Part shown: positions 1 to 6,311 of the stretch, piece by piece
Layout: every line of letters starts with the position of its first letter
How positions within the stretch are numbered: the first letter of the stretch is position 1
NCBI GenBank assembly: GCA_945861295.1
Contig: CAMAUF010000046.1
Span: 1 to 10,242, forward strand
Reading direction: 5' to 3'
Length of the DNA stretch: 10,242 nucleotides
Source of the DNA: a bacterium
GTDB lineage: Bacteria; Chloroflexota; Dehalococcoidia; Tepidiformales; Tepidiformaceae
The notes under the pieces: generated by a model
What the model was told of the DNA's origin: nothing
The model's input: only the letters and a program-made list of their open reading frames with translations
Databases searched by the model: none
Program-made: the position numbers and the translations under genes

Positions 1-255
1 CCAGCAATGGCCGCAGGGATCAAGGATCGCGGCTGGCTGAAGGAGGGCGCGCCGGCCGACATCGTCGTCTATGACCTCGAAAAGCTGGCGCTGACGCCGC
101 AGACGAAGGTGCACGACTTCCCGATGGGCGAATGGCGGCGCGTGAAGAAGGCCACGGGCTACCGGTGGACGATCGTCAACGGCGAAGTGACCTTCGAGGA
201 CGGCGTCTGCACCAACCGCACGCCGGGCAAGCTGCTCCGGCATGGCGTCGCGTAG
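1..255 (+). CDS. C-terminal end of an N-acyl-D-amino-acid deacylase-type amidohydrolase (partial)
   Basis: The reading frame is open from the first base of the window, so only the last 84 codons of the gene are present; the catalytic metal-binding barrel lies outside. The visible part is the small beta-sandwich domain that closes the amidohydrolase fold in D-aminoacylase/N-acyl-D-amino-acid deacylase relatives. It shows the run GWLKEGAPADIVVYD (metal-independent strand pair, 'G-x-x-ADIVVYD'), a later strand GYRWTIVNGEVTFEDG, and the family's ending TPGKLLRHG. Enzymes of this group hydrolyse N-acyl amino acids or related amides in the cytoplasm. The gene ends with TAG and is followed within 20 nt by the convergent PIN toxin. 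Exact substrate cannot be inferred from this tail; dihydroorotase/allantoinase-like members share the same closing domain, but the ending fits the deacylase group better. Confidence 0.8.
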   Translation, partial: PAMAAGIKDRGWLKEGAPADIVVYDLEKLALTPQTKVHDFPMGEWRRVKKATGYRWTIVNGEVTFEDGVCTNRTPGKLLRHGVA

Positions 256-272
256 GGCGCGCCAAAGCAGGC

Positions 273-695
273 TCAGCCTGTCCAGGGGTTGATGATGTCG
301 ACGCCAGCGGCGGCGAAATCTCGCTCGTTCCGGGTGACGACGGCGAGGCCGTGCACGAGCGCGGTGGCGGCGATGAGGGAGTCGAAGATGGGCAAGGGCC
401 GGCCCGCCAAGCTCAAGCGCGCGTGAAGCTCACCCCATCGAAGCACGACCTCCCGATCGACTGGGAGAATTCTTTCGCCAAACCTCCGCAAGATGTCGTC
501 TGCGAACCAATGCTCGAGGATGTCGCGACGGCGTGAAGGTGGGAGCAGTGAAATCCCGCGGCGAAGCTCCGCGATGCAAATGACGCTCGTCGCGAGATCC
601 TCCGAATGACGTTTGGACAGCCAGTCAGCGAGCCCTCGGTCCGAGGCGGAGCGCGTTCTGTCTGAGATGGCCACGGAGTCGAGCAGGTACCTCAT
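273..695 (-). CDS. vapC: VapC-type PIN-domain ribonuclease toxin
   Basis: This 140-residue protein has the size and layout of type II toxins of the VapC/FitB group, Mg-dependent RNases that cut tRNA or other RNA when the antitoxin is lost. The visible acidic residues fit the PIN active site: D6 in MRYLLDS, E43 in IAELRRG, D105 in IFDSLIAATA and D126 in VVTRNERDF. The C-terminal strand DIINPW is typical of the family. The start codon overlaps the stop of the upstream antitoxin as ATGA, so translation is probably coupled and the two are co-transcribed. One oddity is that the usual 'L-D-T-N' motif reads L-D-S-V, so the conserved Asn two residues after D6 is replaced by Val; whether this weakens activity is unknown. 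Family assignment is firm; the RNA target is not visible. Confidence 0.87.
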   Translation of the reverse strand: MRYLLDSVAISDRTRSASDRGLADWLSKRHSEDLATSVICIAELRRGISLLPPSRRRDILEHWFADDILRRFGERILPVDREVVLRWGELHARLSLAGRPLPIFDSLIAATALVHGLAVVTRNERDFAAAGVDIINPWTG

Positions 696-964
696 TCTTC
701 GAACTCGAACAGTCGCTCGGGAACGTCCGGGAGGCGAGCAAACACGCGATCGTGCTCCTCGTCCGAGAGCAGTCGGATTTTCGGATCCAGCAGCGCTTCG
801 ACGACCGTCTTCGGACGCTTGCTCATCAGCTCATACTCGCGCGCGGAAAGGACGACGGCCGCTTCGGCGCCGTCGAGAGTGATGGACTGCGGCCCTTCGC
901 TCGCCGCCTTGGCCACGAGTTCACAGAGGTTGTCCTGTGCCTGTTCGAGCTTCCATGCACGCAT
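692..964 (-). CDS. Phd/YefM-like antitoxin of the adjacent PIN toxin
   Basis: This is a small protein of about 90 residues. Its N-terminal half matches the Phd/YefM DNA-binding fold: MRAWKLEQAQ, then a helix with ELVAKAASEGPQ, then a strand pair ITLDGAEAAVVLSAREYE. The acidic C-terminal tail ending in FEFEE would wrap and block the PIN toxin. It precedes the toxin and overlaps it by 4 nt (ATGA), the normal antitoxin-first order, and such antitoxins usually repress their own promoter. Two starts are possible, at 973 and 964. I prefer 964 for two reasons: the family normally begins with M-R-x-W, and a TACGAT -10 box covers the upstream ATG and sits 7 nt before the ATG at 964, predicting a leaderless message. 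A start at 973 would add only Met-Val-Pro. Confidence 0.82.
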   Translation of the reverse strand: MRAWKLEQAQDNLCELVAKAASEGPQSITLDGAEAAVVLSAREYELMSKRPKTVVEALLDPKIRLLSDEEHDRVFARLPDVPERLFEFEE

Positions 965-971
965 GGGCACC

Positions 972-977
972 ATCGTA
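972..977 (-). promoter_or_regulatory. -10 box of the VapBC-type operon, leaderless
   Basis: TACGAT on the minus strand is followed by a 7-nt spacer and the ATG at 964. Its last two bases are the first two bases of the alternative ATG at 973, so transcription from this box would not include that codon intact. No -35 was recognised. Confidence 0.5.
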
Positions 978-1010
978 ACGCCCCGTCGGGTGCGTCGCCA
1001 TCGCCTCCGT

Positions 1011-1541
1011 TCACCACCGTTCCCAGTGCACGTAGGATTCCAGCGCCATCCGCGGGCGCTGGCCGCGCATTGGGTCGCGCGCGGCGGGGTCCGCGTAGCC
1101 GAAAGCGACCGCGTTGATGACGATGTGGCCCGGCGGCAGACCGAGCACGGCCCGCGCCGCGTCGCCTTTGTGGACGGTGAACGGGCAGCTCGCGATGCCG
1201 AGTTCCCAGGCCGCGAGCATCATGTTCTGCGCCGCGCGGCCGGCATCGAAGGGCCCGCGCCACTGCGCGAACTCCCCCAGCGGCATGCCCTCTTCGGGCA
1301 CAAGGACGAGCGCCACGGCGAGCGCGGCGCCCGGGACGTGCGGCGTGAAGTTGCCGCAGGCCGCGAACGCCGCGAGCTGCGCCCCGTCGCGGATGGCGAC
1401 CGCGCGGACGGGTTCGAGCGCCTTGGCGCTGCCCGCCATGCGCCCGGCCTGGAGGATGCGCCGGACGGCGTCCTCCGGGAGGGGCGTGGCGGCGTAGGCG
1501 CGCGTGTCGCGCTTCTGGAGGATCACATCGTAGGCGTCCAT
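1011..1541 (-). CDS. Nitroreductase-family flavoprotein
   Basis: This 176-residue protein belongs to the FMN-dependent nitroreductase superfamily, which uses NAD(P)H or reduced F420 to reduce nitro compounds, quinones or other electrophiles in the cytoplasm. Supporting motifs are the N-terminal phosphate-binding segment around K10-R11 (QKRDTRAY), the helix ILQAGRMAGSAK, the central block FDAGRAAQNMMLAAWELGI with the following SCPFTV, a late AFGYADP strand, and the C-terminal HWERW. The frame stays open further upstream, but that extension lies inside the neighbouring gene and is Arg/His-rich antisense-like sequence. The ATG at 1541 is chosen because it starts the family domain, has GGGAG just before it, and overlaps the upstream stop as TAATG. 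Coupling to the luciferase-like oxidoreductase implies co-expression; the substrate is unknown. Confidence 0.85.
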   Translation of the reverse strand: MDAYDVILQKRDTRAYAATPLPEDAVRRILQAGRMAGSAKALEPVRAVAIRDGAQLAAFAACGNFTPHVPGAALAVALVLVPEEGMPLGEFAQWRGPFDAGRAAQNMMLAAWELGIASCPFTVHKGDAARAVLGLPPGHIVINAVAFGYADPAARDPMRGQRPRMALESYVHWERW

Positions 1542-2593
1542 TACTCCCTCGCGCCTTTGGCGGCGCCGGTGAGGTCCGCCATCAGTTCGATCGCCTCGTC
1601 TTGTGTGGTGTTGATGGTCAGGCCGGTGGCGCCGGAATCGGCCCATGGTTGGAAGCGCTCCCGAATCCGGGCGGCGGACCCGCACAGCGACATTTCATCG
1701 CAATACTCGTCGGGCACGGATTCCATCGCCTCGGCCTTGCGCCCGGCAAGGTAGAGCTCCTGGATCGCTTTGGCGGCGTCGCCATAGCCCCGCCGGATCA
1801 TCGTGTCGTTGTGGAAGTTCTTGTCACGGTGGCCCATGCCGCCAACGTAAAGCGCGATGTTCGGCTTCATGCGGCGAAAGCCTTCGCGCGGGTCATCCGA
1901 GATATGCACCTGGACGGAGCCCTGGATCTCGAAGTCCTTGAGGCTCTTGCCGTTGCCGGCGCGCCGGAAGCCTTCCTGGAGCCACGGTTCGAAGAGCTTC
2001 ATCGAGCCCGGGACGAAGCCCAGCGGCAGCCAGCCGTCGGCAATCTCGGCGGTCATCTTGACGTTGGCTTCGGTGCCGGTGCCGAGCCAGATCGGTAGGT
2101 TCGGGTTCGTGTGCAGGATCGACTTCAGCGGTTTGCCGATGCCCATCGCGCCTTCGCCCGTGTAGGGCAGCGAGATCTCCTTGCCGGCGTGGCTCACGGG
2201 CTCCTTGCGGTCGAAGATCTTGCGCATGATCGCCACGTAATCGCGGATGCGGGTGTTGGGCTTGCCCCAGGGCTGCCCATACCAGCCTTCGACGATCTGG
2301 GGACCGGAAACGCCGAGCCCCGCGATGAAGCGGTTGCCGCCCGCGAGGGCGTCGACGGTTTGGGCGGCCATCGCCGTCGCGGCCGGTGTGCGCGCGGCGA
2401 GCTGGATGATGCCGGTGCCGAGGCGGATGCGCTTGGTGACGGCGGCGAGGTACGCGAGTGGCGAGATGGCGTCGGAGCCGTAGGCTTCGGCCGTCCACAC
2501 CGAGTCGTAGCCGAGGCGCTCCGCCATGAGCACACGTTCAACTGGGAGGCGCATCTCCGCGCCGGAATAGCCAAGGGCGAGGCCGAGCTTCAT
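1541..2593 (-). CDS. LLM-class (luciferase-like) F420/flavin-dependent oxidoreductase
   Basis: This full-length 350-residue protein has the TIM-barrel pattern of the bacterial luciferase-like monooxygenase family, in the group usually annotated as F420-dependent oxidoreductases. The strands can be followed in order: LGLALGYSG near residue 3, YDSVWTAEAYGSDA near 29-42, RIRLGTGIIQLAARTP at 55-70, FIAGLGVSGPQIVEGWYG at 89-106, LPIWLGTGTEANVKMTAE at 166-183 leading to IADGWLP, and the C-terminal GSAARIRERF followed by SGATGLTI. Members transfer hydride between F420H2 or FMNH2 and small organic substrates; which cofactor is used here cannot be seen. GGAG lies 7 nt before the ATG. It is the first gene of a two-gene operon with the nitroreductase. 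A TAGAAT -10 candidate lies in the short divergent gap before the TIR gene. Confidence 0.88.
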   Translation of the reverse strand: MKLGLALGYSGAEMRLPVERVLMAERLGYDSVWTAEAYGSDAISPLAYLAAVTKRIRLGTGIIQLAARTPAATAMAAQTVDALAGGNRFIAGLGVSGPQIVEGWYGQPWGKPNTRIRDYVAIMRKIFDRKEPVSHAGKEISLPYTGEGAMGIGKPLKSILHTNPNLPIWLGTGTEANVKMTAEIADGWLPLGFVPGSMKLFEPWLQEGFRRAGNGKSLKDFEIQGSVQVHISDDPREGFRRMKPNIALYVGGMGHRDKNFHNDTMIRRGYGDAAKAIQELYLAGRKAEAMESVPDEYCDEMSLCGSAARIRERFQPWADSGATGLTINTTQDEAIELMADLTGAAKGARE

Positions 2594-2626
2594 TTGATCA
2601 CTCCGGAAGTCGAGCTGGTTGGGCGT

Positions 2627-2632
2627 ATTCTA
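2627..2632 (-). promoter_or_regulatory. -10 box candidate for the LLM oxidoreductase/nitroreductase operon
   Basis: TAGAAT on the minus strand lies about 33 nt before the ATG at 2593 and would give a short leader containing GGAG (2601-2604). The same hexamer occurs on the plus strand at 2691-2696 for the divergent TIR gene. No convincing -35 was seen. Confidence 0.4.
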
Positions 2633-2690
2633 CGGGAAGGGCACGGTTCGGCGTTACCCGAATCCGCTGCAATCGGCCGCGTCGACGTTG

Positions 2691-2696
2691 TAGAAT
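2691..2696 (+). promoter_or_regulatory. -10 box candidate of the TIR operon, leaderless
   Basis: TAGAAT is followed by exactly 7 nt and the ATG at 2704. It overlaps the first two bases of the alternative ATG at 2695, the same arrangement as in front of the Phd-like antitoxin. No Shine-Dalgarno sequence precedes either ATG, which supports a leaderless message. Confidence 0.5.
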
Positions 2697-2703
2697 GGCC
2701 GCT

Positions 2704-3270
2704 ATGGACGTGTATATCTCGCGCAGCCCCGCCGACGAAGCGTTCGCTCGCCGCCTCCGCGACGAACTGGTCAAGCTCGGCGTGACCGTACACGAAGCCC
2801 ACCAAGTCGCGTCGGGCCCCGAGTTCAGCGCTTCGGTGCGCGAGGGCCTCGCGGCCTCGGACACGATCCTCGCCGTCTCCTCGAAGCAGTATGAACTCAC
2901 TGGCAGGCTCGGCTACGAAAACAGCGAAGCACTCGGGGCCGCTTGGGATGATAAGGAAAAGCGCGTGATCCCGGTTGTGATCGGCGCCGGCGCAATCCCC
3001 GCGTTCGCCTACTCGGCGGCGGCGGACGATTCACTCGAAGTCGTGCGTGTCCCATCCCGGCGGGATGTCCGGGCTGCCGCCAACGCGTTGCTCCGCCTCT
3101 TAAGCGACCCACCGGGGGAGAACGGGGCTGCCTCGTCCAAGGGCCGGGCCACCATCACCCTGGAGCGCTTGGGACCTCCCTCTGACGAAGGCTTTGAGGC
3201 AATCGAGGCGTACGTGGCCGACCAACGCGCGATCCGCATGAAGATGCAAGCGCAAGCGCGTGCCTCGTAA
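2704..3270 (+). CDS. TIR-domain protein, candidate NAD+-consuming defence effector
   Basis: The 188-residue protein begins directly with a TIR-like fold: first strand and helix MDVYISRSPADEAFARRLRD, second strand LGVTVHEA, then SVREGLAASDTILAVSSKQY, GYENSEALGAAW, and the strand RVIPVVIGAG. Bacterial TIR domains typically cleave NAD+ or make cyclic ADP-ribose signals, using a glutamate in the helix after the 'S-D-x-x-x-x-x-S' strand. Here E72 or E75 (counting from the chosen start) in GYENSEALG is the candidate. The tail after about residue 135 is low in hydrophobic residues and has no recognised domain or membrane segment. The start at 2704 is preferred over 2695 because of the -10 box position and the compact MDVYIS beginning. 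The gene overlaps the next one by 11 nt. The TIR assignment is fairly firm; the enzymatic role is inferred from the family. Confidence 0.75.
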   Translation: MDVYISRSPADEAFARRLRDELVKLGVTVHEAHQVASGPEFSASVREGLAASDTILAVSSKQYELTGRLGYENSEALGAAWDDKEKRVIPVVIGAGAIPAFAYSAAADDSLEVVRVPSRRDVRAAANALLRLLSDPPGENGAASSKGRATITLERLGPPSDEGFEAIEAYVADQRAIRMKMQAQARAS

Positions 3271-3898
3271 ACCCGATCGGGATAGTTCGGTCTTCATCAA
3301 CTGCCCCTTCGATCCATCCTTTTCCGACACGTTCGACGCGATCGTGTTTGCTGTGCTCTGCTGCCAACTGACGCCGCGAAGCGCGCTTGAGGCAGCCCCG
3401 CTGGCCACGACTCGCATCGACCAGATATTCTCGGGAATGGTCCGCGCACGGTTCTCAATTCATGACCTATCGCGATTCACTGGTGAAGGAAGCGACAACC
3501 TCGCGCGATTCAACATGCCGTTGGAACTTGGCATGGCTATGGCCATCAGCCGGATGCCACAAGGCGACGAACCCCCGCACAAATGGATCGCCCTGACGCC
3601 TCCCGGTTATCAGTATCAGCAGTTCATATCAGACCTCGCAGGGTTCGATCCGCCCCGCTACGACAGGACCCCCGATGGAGCGCTCGCAGCGGTACTTCGA
3701 TCTCTTCCCGTCCGGTCTCACCGAGTAAGCCCGGAACAAGCACTTCCGAAACTCACTGAACTCCGCCGTGCGCGGGAGCGGCTGGCTGAGCAGTGGCGCG
3801 GCGAAGTGCCCTGGGAGGAGTTCGTGCTGGCTGCAGAGCGCATCGCCCGGGGACTCCAAGCCCAAGTCCGACCACCCCGAACGAGGAGCAACCCGTGA
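3260..3898 (+). CDS. Conserved TIR-like/deoxyribosyltransferase-like Rossmann protein, partner of the TIR gene
   Basis: This 212-residue protein starts with GTG inside the 3' end of the TIR gene; no other start is available without going deeper into that gene. I recognise the motif set of a widespread uncharacterised family: VFINCPFD (11-18), RFSIHDLSR (64-72), RFNMPLELGMAMA (83-95) and YQQFISDLAGFD (119-130). The N-x-P-x-E-L-G motif with E89, placed after a strand-helix unit, resembles the N-V-x-x-E-L-G motif of PF10137-type TIR-like proteins and the glutamate of nucleoside deoxyribosyltransferases. A nucleotide- or NAD-binding or N-glycosidase role is therefore plausible but inferred. The C-terminal 55 residues look helical and charged (LTELRRARERLAEQWRGEV). 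Its stop overlaps the next start as GTGA. No signal peptide or membrane segment is visible. Confidence 0.65.
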   Translation: MPRKPDRDSSVFINCPFDPSFSDTFDAIVFAVLCCQLTPRSALEAAPLATTRIDQIFSGMVRARFSIHDLSRFTGEGSDNLARFNMPLELGMAMAISRMPQGDEPPHKWIALTPPGYQYQQFISDLAGFDPPRYDRTPDGALAAVLRSLPVRSHRVSPEQALPKLTELRRARERLAEQWRGEVPWEEFVLAAERIARGLQAQVRPPRTRSNP

Positions 3899-5235
3899 CG
3901 ACGCCCTACCTCCCCCTGTCGGCGAGCGTGGCCGAAGCCGCCCGCGACGCAATGGCGCAGCTATGCGTGCCCGGCGTCGCCGTCGGCGTCCTCCACGGCG
4001 GCCGCTTCTACGCCGAAGGCTTCGGTGTCACGAACGTCGACCATCCTCTGCCCGTGACCCCGGAGACGCTCTTCCAAATCGGTTCGACCTCGAAAACGTT
4101 TACGGCGACGGCGGCGATGCAGTTGGTCGAAGAGGGCAGGCTCGACCTTGCCGCGCCGGTGCGCCGCTATCTGCCCGAATTCCGCCTCGAATCCGAGCCG
4201 GACGCGGCACGGCTGACCGTCCGCCACCTGATCACGCACCACGGCGGCTGGCAGGGCGATTACTTCCGCGATACGGGCCGCGGCGACGATGCGATCGCGC
4301 GGATCGTCGCCAAGATGGCGCGTTCGCCGCAGATCGTCCCGGCGGGCGAGGCGTTTTCGTACAACAATGCCGGCTTCTATGTCCTTGGACGCATTATCGA
4401 AGTCTTGCGCGGCGCGCCCTTCGAGCAGGTCATCCGCGAGCGCATCCTCGGACCGCTTGGGATGACCCACTCCTACTACTTCCCCGAGGAGGCGATGGTC
4501 CACCGCGTCGCCGCGGGACACACGGTCGAAGCGGCCGGCCCGGTTGTCGTGCGGCCGTGGGCCGTCTCGCGGAGCATCGCTCCCGGCGGCGGGCAGATCT
4601 CGGACGTGCTCGACCAGCTGCGCTACGCGGCCTTCCACCTCGGCGATGGCGTCGCGCCCGACGGCACGCGCCTTCTGGGCGCCGAAACCCTCCGCGCTAT
4701 GCAAAAGCCGCATGCGCCAGCGGGCAGTATGTGCGACGAGATCGGGGCGTCGTGGATGCTCTCGGGTGGGCCCGGCCGCCGAAAAGTCGCGCACGGCGGC
4801 GCGACCAACGGCCACCTCGCAGCGTTCGAGCTGTACCCGGAGCACGGATACGCCTGCACCGTGCTCACGAACAGTTTTTCGGGGCGTGGCGCCCGTCAGA
4901 GCCTGACCGAGGCCTGCCAACGCGCCTTCCTCAGCTTCGCGAGCGACGAACCGGCCACCTTCGTGGGCAGCGATGACGACGCCCTCGTGGGCGCATATCA
5001 GGCCCGCCTGCACGGGCTCACGGTCTTCCAGGACGGGCAATCCCTGGTCGTCCGCCAGATTGAGGCGCAGCGCGATCACGCCGCGGCGGAAGAGGCGTTC
5101 CGCTTACGTGCGATCGCGCCGCGCCGCTGGTGGGTCACGGATGGCTCACGGCGGGGCGAAACATGCGAGCTGGTGGAGGTCGACGGGCGCCGATTTCTGC
5201 GCTGGGACGGCCGTCTCGCGGCGCGACTTGCCTGA
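3895..5235 (+). CDS. Cytosolic beta-lactamase-fold serine hydrolase (class C/esterase type)
   Basis: A GTG start gives 446 residues. It is chosen because GAGGAG lies 6 nt upstream and because the codon overlaps the preceding stop as GTGA; the longer upstream frame runs inside the previous gene. The PF00144-type catalytic residues are all present: S64-T-S-K67 in FQIGSTSKTFTATAAMQL, Y156-N-N158 in AFSYNNAGFYVLGRII, and H300-G-G302 in AHGGATNGHLAAF, which replaces the K-T-G of true beta-lactamases as in esterases and peptidases. Residues from about 355 to the end form a separate beta-rich tail (VGAYQARLHGLTVFQDG to the final RFLRWDGR), similar in position to DUF3471-like tails. There is no signal peptide, so it probably acts in the cytoplasm on esters, amides or peptides rather than on antibiotics. 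It is the third overlapping gene of the TIR cluster; a functional link is inferred only from that linkage. Confidence 0.85.
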   Translation: MTTPYLPLSASVAEAARDAMAQLCVPGVAVGVLHGGRFYAEGFGVTNVDHPLPVTPETLFQIGSTSKTFTATAAMQLVEEGRLDLAAPVRRYLPEFRLESEPDAARLTVRHLITHHGGWQGDYFRDTGRGDDAIARIVAKMARSPQIVPAGEAFSYNNAGFYVLGRIIEVLRGAPFEQVIRERILGPLGMTHSYYFPEEAMVHRVAAGHTVEAAGPVVVRPWAVSRSIAPGGGQISDVLDQLRYAAFHLGDGVAPDGTRLLGAETLRAMQKPHAPAGSMCDEIGASWMLSGGPGRRKVAHGGATNGHLAAFELYPEHGYACTVLTNSFSGRGARQSLTEACQRAFLSFASDEPATFVGSDDDALVGAYQARLHGLTVFQDGQSLVVRQIEAQRDHAAAEEAFRLRAIAPRRWWVTDGSRRGETCELVEVDGRRFLRWDGRLAARLA

Positions 5236-5289
5236 ACGGCTGCGGCGAGCAATCAGGCGCGGGAGTGACCCCGCTGGCTAGCCGAGGCA

Positions 5290-5303
5290 GTGCCCAGGGG
5301 CAC
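5290..5303. other. Perfect 14-bp palindrome between convergent genes
   Basis: GTGCCCAGGGGCAC lies in the 128-nt gap between the serine hydrolase and the AAA+ ATPase genes, which converge. It could form a short stem, but no T-run follows on either strand, so an intrinsic terminator is not supported. A second perfect palindrome, GCTCATGAGC, lies at 5343-5352. The rest of the gap shows nothing recognisable. Confidence 0.35.
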
Positions 5304-5363
5304 GTTCGCACCGTTACAAAGTTGGCATTCCGTCGTTCGTGAGCTCATGAGCGAGGCCGCACG

Positions 5364-6221
5364 CTACTGGAGCTTGGCGCGCGCGGCTTCGACATCGTCG
5401 GCGTGCTTGAAGATGACGCCGAGCGTCGCCTCGACCGTGTCCTTGTCGAGCTTGTCGGCGTGGAGCGCGACGAGCGCCATGCCCCAGTCGATCGCCTCGG
5501 CCACGCCCGGCCGCTTGTAGTAGTCCCCCGTGCGAGCGCCTTCCATGAAGCGGCAGACCTGCGCGGCCAGTTCGGCGTCGAGCGACGGCACTTTGGCCCG
5601 CACTATCTCGAGTTCGCGTTCGAAGGTCGGGTAGCCGACCCAGAGGTAGAGGCAGCGCCGTTTGAGGGCGTCGTGAATTTCGCGCGTGCGATTGGAGGTG
5701 AGGATGACCAGCGGCGGGCGTTCCGCCTTGATTGTGCCCAACTCGGGGATGGTCACCTGAAAATCGCTCAGGATTTCGAGGAGGAACGCCTCGAACTCCT
5801 CGTCTGCGCGGTCGACTTCGTCGATCAGCAGGACGGGCGGGTGTTCGCCGTCGCTCGAGAGGGCCTCCAGCAGCGGCCGGCGGATGAGGTACTCTTCGCT
5901 GAAAATCTCGCGCTCGACGGCGGCCGAGCCTTCGTGGCCGGCTTCGGCGAGCTTGATCCGGAGCAACTGTTTGGCGTAATTCCACTCGTAGAGGGCGTGC
6001 GAGGCGTCGAGGCCTTCGTAGCATTGGAGGCGAATGAGCCGCGTTCCGAGGATCGCGGCGAGCGCCTTGGCGATCTCGGTCTTGCCGACGCCGGCCTCGC
6101 CTTCGAGAAAGACTGGCTTGCCCAGCTTGGCGGCGAGGAAGATCGTGGTCGCGATCGTGCGGTCGGCGAAGTAATCACGGCCCTGAAGCGCGGCGAGGAC
6201 ATCGTCGATAGAGTCGAACAT
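5364..6221 (-). CDS. MoxR/CoxD-like AAA+ ATPase
   Basis: The 285-residue protein is a complete AAA+ module of the MoxR clade, chaperone-like ATPases that typically work with a VWA-domain partner to mature or insert cofactors into enzymes (for example CoxD with CO dehydrogenase). Visible motifs are Walker A GEAGVGKTE (41-49), Walker B LLIDEVDRAD (131-140), sensor 1 at ILTSNRTRE (N177), the arginine finger pair in KRRC (188-189), and a C-terminal lid with KRPGVAEAIDW (sensor 2 R237). It begins without a clear Shine-Dalgarno sequence: TACGAT lies 8 nt before the ATG, predicting a leaderless transcript. No VWA gene lies on either side in this window, and the gene stands alone between a convergent serine hydrolase and a divergent thioesterase. 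Its client is therefore unknown. Confidence 0.87.
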   Translation of the reverse strand: MFDSIDDVLAALQGRDYFADRTIATTIFLAAKLGKPVFLEGEAGVGKTEIAKALAAILGTRLIRLQCYEGLDASHALYEWNYAKQLLRIKLAEAGHEGSAAVEREIFSEEYLIRRPLLEALSSDGEHPPVLLIDEVDRADEEFEAFLLEILSDFQVTIPELGTIKAERPPLVILTSNRTREIHDALKRRCLYLWVGYPTFERELEIVRAKVPSLDAELAAQVCRFMEGARTGDYYKRPGVAEAIDWGMALVALHADKLDKDTVEATLGVIFKHADDVEAARAKLQ

Positions 6222-6229
6222 CTTGCGCC

Positions 6230-6235
6230 ATCGTA
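6230..6235 (-). promoter_or_regulatory. -10 box of the MoxR-like ATPase gene, leaderless
   Basis: TACGAT on the minus strand is followed by an 8-nt spacer and the ATG at 6221. It is the same hexamer as in front of the Phd-like antitoxin. The remaining ~75 nt up to the divergent thioesterase gene hold no other recognised element. Confidence 0.48.
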
Positions 6236-6311
6236 GGGCGGGCCGGGGCCACGGGCGACCTTTGTTCGGCCGGCTCGATCCTTCGGCCTTAGCCAGGGAA
6301 GATCACGCTCT

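Noticed and set aside
256..280. Palindromes GGCGCGCC and CAGGCTCAGCCTG between convergent genes as a terminator
   Set aside because: The second has a one-base centre, too tight for a hairpin of full length, and neither is followed by a T-run.
1542..1685. N-terminal extension of the nitroreductase frame
   Set aside because: It lies inside the LLM oxidoreductase gene and is Arg/His-rich; the ATG at 1541 begins the family domain.
819..1754. Plus-strand open frame of 311 codons over the antitoxin and flavoenzyme genes
   Set aside because: It crosses three well-supported minus-strand genes and shows only compositionally biased sequence.
3961..5079. Long minus-strand open frame (372 codons) inside the serine hydrolase gene
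   Set aside because: It is the antisense of a gene with all catalytic motifs; its own translation has no family pattern and is Arg/Ala/Asp-rich as expected for a high-GC shadow.
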